From Anaerolineae bacterium (GTDB taxonomy: Bacteria; Chloroflexota; Anaerolineae; Aggregatilineales; Phototrophicaceae): a stretch of DNA of 5,580 nt. This document shows positions 1 through 5,580 of the stretch, piece by piece. The notes below the pieces were generated by a model. The model did no database searches. It worked only from the letters and a program-made list of their open reading frames with translations, and was not told the DNA's origin. The first letter of the stretch is position 1. Every line of letters begins with the position of its first letter. The stretch is from contig JACMMD010001212.1 of NCBI GenBank assembly GCA_014379235.1, positions 1-5,580 of the forward strand, read 5' to 3'. The translations under genes and the position numbers were made by a program.

Positions 1-27
1 TCACGAGTAACACTTCACCGTGAGCAG

Positions 28-56
28 ATTATAGCGGGTTAGCCTTTAGCAGTCAG
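28..56 (-). promoter_or_regulatory. Possible sigma-70 type promoter facing out of the left edge
   Basis: On the minus strand CTGACT (51-56; four of six matches to TTGACA) is followed after 17 bases by a perfect TATAAT (28-33). Transcription would start near position 21 and run leftward, out of the window, toward a gene not seen. The -35 box lies within the heptamer repeat. The spacing is ideal but the -35 is weak, and a single TATAAT in AT-rich spacer DNA can arise by chance. Confidence 0.35.
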
Positions 57-71
57 CTTTCAGCCATCAGC
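41..71. repeat. Degenerate heptamer tandem repeat overlapping the end of the last propeller gene
   Basis: On the plus strand AGC recurs exactly every seven bases at 41, 48, 55, 62 and 69. The intervening bases are CTTT, AGTC, TTTC and CATC, giving a consensus close to AGC-N-N-T-C. On the minus strand this reads as repeated GCTGA-type units. Such degenerate heptamers resemble short tandemly repeated intergenic sequences (STRR-like) known from cyanobacteria and some other bacteria. The repeat runs from the downstream spacer into the TGA stop at 67-69. With four units and a free middle, chance is not excluded. Confidence 0.5.
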
Positions 72-963
72 GCGGACGCCATGAAGGCGACGACCCATCC
101 ACCACAAAGCGCACATTGCTGCCATCAGCGTCCATCACGTACAAATCATACAGTCCGAGGTTATTCTGCGCCGAATAGATAATGCGCTCCCCATCCGGCG
201 ACCAATCCAACTCCGCCTTATAGTCGGAGTTAGTGGTGATACGCCGCCTCACACCGCTGGCCACATCGATTACGTCAATCTCGAAACCACCACTGGTACC
301 GCTGCCTGAAATTATGGCGATATGGCTGTCATCCGGCGACCAGCTTAAATCGACAAAATAGCCGCCAACTTCCGTTATAAGGCGCGCTTCGCCTTCTACG
401 TTATCCGCGTTCACAAGGTAAAGATGAAACCCGCCTTCACTGATGTTTCGCACGAACGCGATCTGACGCCCATCGCGTGCCCACTCTGCATGGGCCAGCA
501 CCGCTGAAAACCACAGTACGATGCGCGGCGAACCATTGCTGCTGGTTTCGTATACGCCCGATACCCCCTCGACAAGGGAACGGAATCCAATTTGCTGCCC
601 ATCCTGCGTCCAGTAGAGTGGTACGTTTACACCGTCGTTTGTCGTCAGAATTCGCACATCACTGCCATTATGCTTCATGGTATAGATTGCATACGAGCCG
701 TCACGGGTAGACGTAAATGCGATGCGCTCTCCATCCGGCGACCACAACGGCGCACCATCCATCGAGCGCTCTTGCGTAAGGTTTTGACGTAATTCGCGGC
801 CCATGTCCAGCAGCATCACGTCGCCGTAACCCATGCTGTTCGTAACATAGGTGATGATGTCAGCCTGAAAACCTCGCCCGATCACCACTGTCAGACCGAC
901 AACAGCGCCGATTAACAGCGCGACCACCAGCGCCACGCGCAGCAAAATATTCATAATCGGCAT
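67..963 (-). CDS. Membrane-anchored six-bladed TolB-like beta-propeller, last gene of the operon
   Basis: This is a 298-residue protein from the preferred start at 963. Residues 6-29 form one strong hydrophobic segment (ILLRVALVVALLIGAVVGLTVVIG). Six blades follow. Blade 1 ends with VMLLDMGRELRQNLTQ (49-64), the family signature; the turns are SPDG at 75-78, TQDG at 119-122, ARDG at 162-165, SPDD at 209-212 and SPDG at 255-258. Blade 6 has the canonical LYVMDADGSNVR strand, and the protein closes with P-S-W-R-P-R. Two of the turns (TQDG, ARDG) have lost the Ser-Pro, so this copy is more diverged than its sister in 4138-5019. The start is chosen on the GCGAGG site 13 bp after the upstream stop. 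The stop codon lies inside a heptamer repeat (41-71). The likely location is the cell surface, anchored by the N-terminus; the ligand is unknown. Confidence 0.87.
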   Translation of the reverse strand: MPIMNILLRVALVVALLIGAVVGLTVVIGRGFQADIITYVTNSMGYGDVMLLDMGRELRQNLTQERSMDGAPLWSPDGERIAFTSTRDGSYAIYTMKHNGSDVRILTTNDGVNVPLYWTQDGQQIGFRSLVEGVSGVYETSSNGSPRIVLWFSAVLAHAEWARDGRQIAFVRNISEGGFHLYLVNADNVEGEARLITEVGGYFVDLSWSPDDSHIAIISGSGTSGGFEIDVIDVASGVRRRITTNSDYKAELDWSPDGERIIYSAQNNLGLYDLYVMDADGSNVRFVVDGSSPSWRPR

Positions 964-968
964 CAGGG

Positions 969-974
969 CCTCGC
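969..974 (-). promoter_or_regulatory. Shine-Dalgarno deciding the start of the last propeller gene
   Basis: On the minus strand GCGAGG lies between the upstream TAA (977-979) and the ATG at 961-963, with five bases (CCCTG) between GAGG and ATG. This favours start 963 over the farther upstream ATG at 1035, which would overlap the secreted-protein gene by 59 bp and add a hydrophilic leader before the membrane segment. Confidence 0.6.
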
Positions 975-976
975 CG

Positions 977-1855
977 TTATTTAGGTGGTGCAAGCCGCTC
1001 AAAATCGAGCGTCCATGGCTCGGTAACATTTTCAACGGTAATCAACGCGACACAGCCCTGACTCGTGAAAAGTGACTGCGCGCCGCTGCTGGCTTGCCCT
1101 TGCATCAAATTGAATAATCCGAGGAAACCCGTATCGCATACACCTTGAAGCGGTTGCAGTTGAACGATGAAAAACCCATCCGTATTTGCGGTTACTCGAT
1201 ATTGTCCGTCAAGAAAACTCACCGGCCCGATCACAGCTTGCAAGCCGTTCAACGTACTATCATAATGATTGTCTAACGGGACAGGTGCGAGTGTATCGAT
1301 GCGGCTAAATTCCAATGTCCACGCTTCATTTGTGTTAGAAACTTGAATCAGCGTCTGGCAATTTTCAGAAACAAGCATTGTCTCCGCGCCATCGTTCCCT
1401 TGCCCCTGCATCATATTGAACAATCCCAGTAGTCCACCCTCACAAGAGCCGCTCACAGGTTCTAACTGAACGATTATGAAACCTGTCGTTGTCGCTGTCA
1501 CCCGATAGGTTCCTGTTGGAATATTGACCGGGCCGATGACAGGCCGTAATCCCAGCTCACTGCTGCTAAATCGAATGGTCGGCTCTGAAACACTCGTTGG
1601 AGCGCTTGGCGCAGCCGTCGACGCTGGCGTGACGGGTACACCAGCGTTACGGCATATTTGTATAGCTGAATCCACAAATGTATTCAGTGATTCAAGCACC
1701 GCGAGAGTATCCTCGTTATCGATAAGACCATCGACCTGTTGTATGATTCCAGTAGCGATTTCTGTCCTATCGCAGGTTACAACGGTCTGTGCAGCGCTGA
1801 TAGAAGTCAACGAAAACGAAAATATTGCAGCAAGAACAAATAGTATAGCCTTCAT
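977..1855 (-). CDS. Secreted protein with a tandem duplication of an unrecognised two-cysteine domain
   Basis: This 292-residue protein starts with a clear signal peptide: Lys2, a hydrophobic core 4-16, and a likely cleavage after SISAA (residue 22). A short predicted-helical segment with Cys28 and Cys68 follows, ending in an Ala/Pro/Thr/Ser linker (about 73-92). Then come two tandem copies of an approximately 85-residue domain, residues 102-186 and 204-288. By eye the copies match at 47 of 85 positions without gaps. Shared elements are VIGPV, YRVTA, GF-x-IVQL, LGLFN-x-MQGQ and WTL-x-F-x-R. Each copy has two cysteines at matching places (138/166 and 240/268), consistent with one disulfide per domain. 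I do not recognise the domain and assign no function. It sits 46 bp after one propeller gene and 13 bp before another, so it is probably co-transcribed and could be a soluble partner of the surface propellers; that is inference. Confidence 0.87.
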   Translation of the reverse strand: MKAILFVLAAIFSFSLTSISAAQTVVTCDRTEIATGIIQQVDGLIDNEDTLAVLESLNTFVDSAIQICRNAGVPVTPASTAAPSAPTSVSEPTIRFSSSELGLRPVIGPVNIPTGTYRVTATTTGFIIVQLEPVSGSCEGGLLGLFNMMQGQGNDGAETMLVSENCQTLIQVSNTNEAWTLEFSRIDTLAPVPLDNHYDSTLNGLQAVIGPVSFLDGQYRVTANTDGFFIVQLQPLQGVCDTGFLGLFNLMQGQASSGAQSLFTSQGCVALITVENVTEPWTLDFERLAPPK

Positions 1856-1860
1856 ACAAT

Positions 1861-1867
1861 CCCCTTT
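1861..1867 (-). promoter_or_regulatory. Strong Shine-Dalgarno (AAAGGGG) for the secreted-protein gene
   Basis: On the minus strand AAAGGGG is followed by ATTGT and the ATG at 1855, a five-base gap. This is the strongest site in the window and settles the start that gives a complete signal peptide. It suggests the secreted protein is translated independently and perhaps at a higher level than the coupled propellers. Confidence 0.65.
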
Positions 1868-1901
1868 GATTTGCCTGACACGTTCATCAACTTAAACTCT
1901 A

Positions 1902-2978
1902 TTATGGCCGCCACGCCAATGACGAAGTAACGATGTCGTCATCAACGAAGCGGCGCGAATGGCTTCCATTGGCGGCGATGATGCGAATTTCAGGGAAATC
2001 CCCCCAGAAAATATAGGCGATGAGAGCGTTATCCGGTGACCATACCGCGTCTTCGTCGGCTTCCATCCCCTGCGTAAGTTGACGTGCCGCGCTTCCGGCA
2101 GCGATAGGCTGCGTGTAAAGCTCGTGCTGGAAATTGTTGACTCCCGTAAACACAATCTGCTGCCCGTCCGCCGACCAGCCGAAGTTCAACAAACCGATGG
2201 GCGTTGTCGTGACTCGCTGCGCGCTGTCATTTTCAGAGCTGTTCATGTCCAACGGCTGTGCCGCGTCAATCACGTAGATGTTCCAGCCTCCGTCACGGTC
2301 AGAGAAAAACGCGATACGCCCCGCCGACGGCGCACCGTCCGGCGACCATTCAGGCAGCAAATCTGTGCCAATCGAGCGCGTAAGCTGGCGCACATTTCCA
2401 CTGAGGTCAGCCACGTAAATCGCCTGATGCAAGCCATACAGCGACGAAAAGGCCAACTGCTGACCATCCGGCGACCACGATGGCGTATCCACTCGATCCG
2501 AAAGGACGTTCACCGTATCAATCTGTCCAGACGAGACATCAGCCACTTTGATCGACCATTGATTATATTGAAGCGAGAGAAACGCCACGCGCTGTCCGCC
2601 CGTGCCAATCCACGCGGGTTGGGTATCTATCGCAAATTCGTCGGACGATTGCAGGGAACGCGGTGCTGCCTCACCGAACGGCTGATACACGAAAATCTGC
2701 GCGGGTTCATCCGCCGCAAACGCGAGCGACTCCCCATCCGGCGACCATACGAGATCATCAATCGCGTAGTACAGCGCCAGATCGCGCCGCAGATTATGAC
2801 CTACGTCGATCAAATGGAGTTGGCGCGCATCAGCGGCGAATTCCTGCGTCGTGTAGGCAAGCTGTCCACTGCTCGGCAGCGCCCGTCCCAATGCGCCTGC
2901 GCCGCCGACCAGAAGCGCGACTGCCGCGCCTACCCCCGCGCCTAGCCGCATCACGACACCTGTAACTGTCGCCACCAT
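1902..2978 (-). CDS. Membrane-anchored TolB-like beta-propeller with seven recognisable blades
   Basis: This is a 358-residue protein. Residues 11-30 form a Gly/Ala/Val-rich hydrophobic segment (RLGAGVGAAVALLVGGAGAL), a weaker anchor than in the sister proteins. Seven blades follow, with turns at 79-82 (SPDG), about 124-128 (IGTGG), 169-172, 212-215, 269-272 (SADG) and 314-317 (SPDN), plus the opening blade PSSGQLAYTT. Blade 1 holds the shared signature LHLIDVGHNLRRDLA. After the SPDG at 212 there is a four-residue insertion (APSA) before GRIAF, and the following blade has a polar loop (MNSSENDSAQ, 245-254). The protein ends in L-A-W-R-P. The start at 2978 lies 9 bp after the upstream TGA. 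Only a weak Shine-Dalgarno (GTGAAAG) precedes it, so translation may depend on coupling; the Met at codon 10 is an alternative start. It has one blade more than the three sister propellers. Confidence 0.87.
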   Translation of the reverse strand: MVATVTGVVMRLGAGVGAAVALLVGGAGALGRALPSSGQLAYTTQEFAADARQLHLIDVGHNLRRDLALYYAIDDLVWSPDGESLAFAADEPAQIFVYQPFGEAAPRSLQSSDEFAIDTQPAWIGTGGQRVAFLSLQYNQWSIKVADVSSGQIDTVNVLSDRVDTPSWSPDGQQLAFSSLYGLHQAIYVADLSGNVRQLTRSIGTDLLPEWSPDGAPSAGRIAFFSDRDGGWNIYVIDAAQPLDMNSSENDSAQRVTTTPIGLLNFGWSADGQQIVFTGVNNFQHELYTQPIAAGSAARQLTQGMEADEDAVWSPDNALIAYIFWGDFPEIRIIAANGSHSRRFVDDDIVTSSLAWRP

Positions 2979-2987
2979 TCTGCGCTT

Positions 2988-4127
2988 TCACCCGGCTGGA
3001 CGTGGACGGAATAACGGAGAGTAATCACCAGCGATATGCGCGGTGAGACGCCGAGCCGATTCAACTGCCGCGTCAGCATCCGGCACTGTATCCAGCAAGT
3101 AAATCTCCGCGTTGCCATCTCGAAACGACATAAACGCAATCTGTTCCCCATCCGGCGACCACGAAGGCTCCCATCCTCCGGCTTGTGTCACTTGACGTGC
3201 TTCGCTGACGGTGGTCGGGATGCCCGTATCGAGCATGAAAGCAGGCGGCGCTGGTTCGACAAGAGACCGGTGGATCGGAAAGTCGATGGCTTCGACCTCG
3301 TTGAACGGGCTGATTCGCAGCCGATCCGCCTCGATGCCGCCATCCGTCGCTACTGTGAAGATGTTGCCGCGCAGCGTGTAGGCCAGTCGCTGACCATCCG
3401 GCGACCACACAATTTCGTTCCCTCGCGGGCTGCTGTCGGCCAACCAGCGAATGTTGGTGCTGTCGGGGTTCATGAGAAACACGCCATAGCGCCCGTGCCA
3501 CAGCGACAGAAACGCCACCTGTTGACCGTCCGGCGACAGCGCCGGATACCACAGCCACAAGTCTGCGTAAACCACTGGTTGCAGCATATCGTCAGCGACG
3601 GGATTGGCGCGGGCCGCGTTCACATCGAGCGTGAAAATATTGCCCGAACCGCCTGCGGTAAAGCTGATTTGTTCATCGCCGGGAAGCCATGCGAAGTGGG
3701 TTTCAAGAACGTTATTGCGTGTGAGCCGTACCGGGCCGCCTGCGCTCGTACCCGTATCAAGATCGAGTAGATACAGTTCCCAATCGCCGCTGACATTCGA
3801 TTGATAGACCAACCGCTTGCCATCCGACGACCACGCTAAGGCCCGCTCCCATGCTTCGCTGCGTGTGAGGTCGTGCAAGATGCTGCGTCCAATATCGAAA
3901 AGGTAGATGTCCGCGTTGCCGCCGCGCTCGGAGATAAACGTCAGTTCGTGGTTGTCGTGGAGCAGCGTTCGGCTGAGTCCCAGCGTCAGCACCGTGAACA
4001 CACCAACCAGAGTCAACAGTCCAAATCCAATCAAGCCTACGCCGTGCCGGAAAAAATCAAACGCAGGCGGCGGGGCATCTAGCGAACGTGGGGGTGAGAA
4101 CTGCCGTTTGCTCATCGACGCGGACAT
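2988..4127 (-). CDS. Membrane-anchored six-bladed TolB-like beta-propeller with a long insertion in blade 5
   Basis: This 379-residue protein has a cytoplasmic-looking N-terminus of about 28 residues (basic, Pro-rich), a transmembrane segment at roughly 29-52 (VGLIGFGLLTLVGVFTVLTL), and a six-bladed propeller. Blade 1 carries ADIYLFDIGRSILHDLTR (72-89). Later blades open with degenerate or full SPDG turns at 100-103 (SSDG), 148-150 (LPG), 198-201, 242-245 and 324-327. Blade 5 is unusual: after GNIFTVATDGG there is an extra loop of about 40 residues (roughly 267-308), rich in Pro, Ala and acidic residues, before the strand RQVTQ resumes. The C-terminus RPRPAG follows the last blade. The Shine-Dalgarno at 4131-4137 supports the chosen start. 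It lies 10 bp after the preceding propeller gene and 9 bp before the next, as a middle gene of the operon. There are no catalytic residues; a binding or scaffold role is inferred from the fold family only. Confidence 0.88.
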   Translation of the reverse strand: MSASMSKRQFSPPRSLDAPPPAFDFFRHGVGLIGFGLLTLVGVFTVLTLGLSRTLLHDNHELTFISERGGNADIYLFDIGRSILHDLTRSEAWERALAWSSDGKRLVYQSNVSGDWELYLLDLDTGTSAGGPVRLTRNNVLETHFAWLPGDEQISFTAGGSGNIFTLDVNAARANPVADDMLQPVVYADLWLWYPALSPDGQQVAFLSLWHGRYGVFLMNPDSTNIRWLADSSPRGNEIVWSPDGQRLAYTLRGNIFTVATDGGIEADRLRISPFNEVEAIDFPIHRSLVEPAPPAFMLDTGIPTTVSEARQVTQAGGWEPSWSPDGEQIAFMSFRDGNAEIYLLDTVPDADAAVESARRLTAHIAGDYSPLFRPRPAG

Positions 4128-4130
4128 CGT

Positions 4131-4137
4131 TCCCTCT
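4131..4137 (-). promoter_or_regulatory. Shine-Dalgarno sequence directly after the upstream stop codon
   Basis: On the minus strand the upstream gene's TAG is followed at once by AGAGGGA, then three bases (ACG), then the ATG at 4127. The purine-rich site touches the stop codon, so ribosomes finishing the upstream propeller gene could reinitiate here. This fixes the start at 4127 and supports a shared transcript. Confidence 0.65.
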
Positions 4138-5019
4138 CTAATTCATAGGCCGCCACACTGGACGCATGTCGTAGCCGCTATCAAACGTGAGGCGCTGCTG
4201 CTGGTCTGTCGCTAAATCGAGTATGTAGATTTCGAGATTGCCGTCTCGCGCCGTCGAATAGGCGATATGCTGACCATCCGGCGACCAACTGGGAAACATC
4301 TCGTTATGGCTTTCACTGAATAAGCCGTGTTCTTCGCTGCCATCAGCATTCATCACATACAAGCTAAAAAGCCCATTTCGGTTTGAGGCAAATACCATTT
4401 GCGCCCCGTCCGGCGACCATGATGGCTGCACCTCGTCCGAAAACGGTTCGGTCAACTGCACAATACGGCTGTCGGTCATACCCATGACGTAAATATCAGA
4501 GTTGCCTTGGCGGTTTGAAACCAGCGTCACCTGTTCGCTGCCTGACCATTCCGCTATCCAATACAAACCGTTGTGCAGAGTAAAGCGATGCTCTGCCCCG
4601 TTTGCCACTTCGCTGACGAAAATATCCCATAGTCCATCACGATAGGACATATAGGCAACTTCGCTGCCATCCGGCGACCATACCGGCCACACGTCATTGA
4701 AACGGTTATTGGTGATACGCCGCAGTCCGCCGCCCTCATGGTTCATGACGTAGATTTCAGCGTTCGAGCCATAATCTCGCCGTGAAGAAAACGCCAAGCG
4801 TTCCCCGTCCGGCGACCATGCCGCGTAGTAATCATCAAGAACGTGGCGGGAGAGATTGACGTTCAAGCGGCGGTCTGCATCTAAGAGGTAGATGTCATAG
4901 TCGCCGCTGCGTTCGGAGTCGAAAGCGATTTGCGCTCCCGACGGCGAAATATGCCCCACCAGCAGCGCCAGCGCCAAACCGCCGACACTCAGCAGCAGCA
5001 GCCAGAGAGCGAGTTTCAT
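4138..5019 (-). CDS. Membrane-anchored six-bladed TolB-like (PD40/WSPDG) beta-propeller protein
   Basis: This is a 293-residue protein. Residues 3-22 are hydrophobic (LALWLLLLSVGGLALALL) and act as signal peptide or membrane anchor; the rest is six propeller blades that would lie outside the membrane. Blade boundaries are marked by Trp-Ser-Pro-Asp-Gly at residues 68-72, 114-118, 201-205 and 245-249, with a degenerate W-S-G-S at 158-161 and SPSG at 25-28 opening blade 1. Most blades carry the (D/E)IY(V/L/I)(M/L) strand typical of PD40 repeats, and the protein ends in V-W-R-P-M-N. The frame is open up to ATG 5142, but the extra N-terminus overlaps the previous gene and translates the 5055-5074 palindrome. 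I therefore prefer ATG 5019, which has GAG six bases upstream; ATG 5025 and the TAATG start at 5115 remain possible. It is not TolB of the Tol-Pal system: the N-terminal TolB domain is missing and there is no tol neighbour. The ligand is unknown. Confidence 0.85.
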   Translation of the reverse strand: MKLALWLLLLSVGGLALALLVGHISPSGAQIAFDSERSGDYDIYLLDADRRLNVNLSRHVLDDYYAAWSPDGERLAFSSRRDYGSNAEIYVMNHEGGGLRRITNNRFNDVWPVWSPDGSEVAYMSYRDGLWDIFVSEVANGAEHRFTLHNGLYWIAEWSGSEQVTLVSNRQGNSDIYVMGMTDSRIVQLTEPFSDEVQPSWSPDGAQMVFASNRNGLFSLYVMNADGSEEHGLFSESHNEMFPSWSPDGQHIAYSTARDGNLEIYILDLATDQQQRLTFDSGYDMRPVWRPMN

Positions 5020-5054
5020 GGACATCTCAATCACGGAAGCACTCACGGTTGTAG

Positions 5055-5074
5055 GGGCACAGCGCGCTGTGCCC
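5055..5074. repeat. Perfect 20-bp palindrome in the spacer between two genes (REP/MITE-like)
   Basis: GGGCACAGCG is followed directly by its own reverse complement CGCTGTGCCC. Flanking bases 5053 (A) and 5076 (T) also pair, across a G-T mismatch at 5054/5075. As RNA it can form a strong GC-rich stem with a tight loop. No T-run follows on the minus strand, so it is not a classical intrinsic terminator. Elements of the form GTAGGGGCAC...GTGCCC occur, as I recall, as dispersed intergenic palindromes in Chloroflexota and other genomes. The left arm here keeps the GTAGGGG end, while the right arm stops at CCCTTC, so it may be a decayed copy. Confidence 0.75.
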
Positions 5075-5114
5075 TTCTCCATCCATTCAGCGCCGAGATG
5101 GTTGACTCGCATCA

Positions 5115-5580
5115 TTAAAAAGCCGCCGCTATCGGACGCCATGTACCTGATAATCCGCCGGGGTCTTCGACAAGCAGGAATGTATCGCCGCGCTGGGTGA
5201 GATAAATCGCCCGCCCGCGTTCGAAACCGAGCGAATTAGCCGAGCCGCCCTGCTCCACTGATGCCGCCCAACCGAGAGCGCTGCGAACGTCGGCGTTATT
5301 GCGCCACACTTTGCCGAAGCCGCGAGCCGGTTCGGTCAATCCGGCGGGCGCGGTTTCGCCGCCAGTTGCAGGGTCAACACCTTCGACGAAGGTATCGTCA
5401 AAGCGTCGGAAACGCCCATCACTGAAGAACGCATAGATCGTGCCCGTCCCGCCGTTGACACTACTCAACCAGATCATCGTGCCGCGCTCGAAGTTCTGCG
5501 CCGCGCTGCCATGAGCCGTCGCGCTTGGCGCTAAACTGCATCCGATCAGTCCCGGCAGCGCGGGGTCAGCGGTGACGGCA
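5115..5580 (-). CDS. C-terminal part of a secreted-type protein with a repeated FERG / RGFGKVWR module (5' end outside the window)
   Basis: The frame stays open to the right edge, so only the last 154 codons are seen; the ATG at 5477 is internal. Reading down the protein there is a Gly-Cys segment, then QNFERGTMIWL, a short beta-rich stretch (IYAFFSDGRFRRFDDTF), an acidic/Pro/Gly linker, RGFGKVWRNNADVRSALGWA, and a second, weaker copy beginning LGFERGRAIYL. The FERG-(M/A)I(W/Y)L element therefore occurs twice, about 85 residues apart, which suggests a tandem module. From memory this RGFGKVWR/LGWA/FERG arrangement is frequent at the C-terminus of exported Chloroflexota proteins of unknown function, often after a catalytic or binding domain. 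I can give no Pfam name and no biochemical role. It is on the same strand as the propeller genes, but a 95-bp spacer with a palindrome separates it from them, so operon membership is uncertain. Confidence 0.75.
   Translation of the reverse strand, partial: AVTADPALPGLIGCSLAPSATAHGSAAQNFERGTMIWLSSVNGGTGTIYAFFSDGRFRRFDDTFVEGVDPATGGETAPAGLTEPARGFGKVWRNNADVRSALGWAASVEQGGSANSLGFERGRAIYLTQRGDTFLLVEDPGGLSGTWRPIAAAF

Noticed and set aside
1..23. TCACG...CGTGA inverted repeat as an operator or terminator
   Set aside because: It is only five paired bases with a 13-base loop and is cut by the window edge; this is too short to separate from chance.
1524..1895. Plus-strand open frame of 123 codons over the secreted-protein gene
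   Set aside because: The opposite strand has a strong Shine-Dalgarno, a clean signal peptide and an internally duplicated domain, so this frame is a shadow.
2079..2945. Plus-strand open frame of 288 codons
   Set aside because: It lies wholly antisense to the seven-bladed propeller gene. Its repeated I/V-R-R-P blocks are the antisense reading of the WSPDG codons, and it lacks any domain or convincing ribosome site.
3036..3770. Plus-strand open frame of 244 codons
   Set aside because: It is antisense to the second propeller gene, with the same R-R-P pattern produced by complementing SPDG codons; no signal peptide, membrane segment or recognisable fold.
192..4680. Recurring CATCCGGCGACCA as a possible CRISPR or regulatory repeat array
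   Set aside because: The spacing is irregular (about 130 to over 800 bases) and every copy is in the same codon frame encoding WSPDG, so it is a protein repeat.
67..5019. Propellers as TolB of a Tol-Pal system
   Set aside because: There are no tolA, tolQ, tolR or pal neighbours, no N-terminal TolB domain, and the N-terminus is a membrane anchor; only the propeller fold is shared.
5053..5076. Palindrome as a rho-independent terminator
   Set aside because: No T-run follows the stem on the minus strand (CTACAACC), so it lacks the second half of an intrinsic terminator.

Overview
The window looks like a piece of a moderately GC-rich bacterial chromosome, probably Chloroflexota (Anaerolineae-like). 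The assignment is an inference. It rests on the partial gene at the right edge, whose RGFGKVWR / LGWA / FERG module I associate with Chloroflexota proteins; on the expanded family of membrane-anchored WSPDG-repeat propellers ending in W-R-P; and on an intergenic palindrome of a type I recall from genomes of this phylum. No rRNA, tRNA or universal marker is present, so this is moderate confidence only.

Every credible gene is on the minus strand, so transcription runs from right to left. In that order the window holds: (1) the C-terminal part of a secreted-type protein with the FERG/RGFGKVWR module (5115-5580, cut by the window edge); (2) a spacer of about 95 bp holding a perfect 20-bp palindrome; (3) a six-bladed TolB-like propeller protein (4138-5019); (4) a second six-bladed propeller with a large insertion in blade 5 (2988-4127); (5) a third propeller with seven recognisable blades (1902-2978); (6) a secreted, cysteine-containing protein made of a tandemly duplicated domain of about 85 residues that I do not recognise (977-1855); (7) a fourth, six-bladed propeller (67-963). 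The last 66 bases hold a heptamer repeat and a promoter-like pair facing out of the window.

The gaps between genes (3) to (7) are 10, 9, 46 and 13 bp. Several starts have Shine-Dalgarno-like sequences directly after the upstream stop codon, so these five genes very probably form one operon with translational coupling. The four propeller proteins share one design: one N-terminal hydrophobic segment, a first blade ending in a distinctive LxD-x-G-R-x-L-x-x-x-L-T type signature, then WSPDG blades (PD40/TolB-like) and a Trp-Arg-Pro end. They are clearly paralogues that have diverged in blade number and loops. The likely picture is a set of cell-surface-anchored, outward-facing propellers made together with a secreted partner. 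Ligand binding or surface protein interaction is a reasonable guess, but no enzymatic residues are visible and no substrate can be named. The operon, and the duplicated domain of the secreted protein, are the most interesting content.
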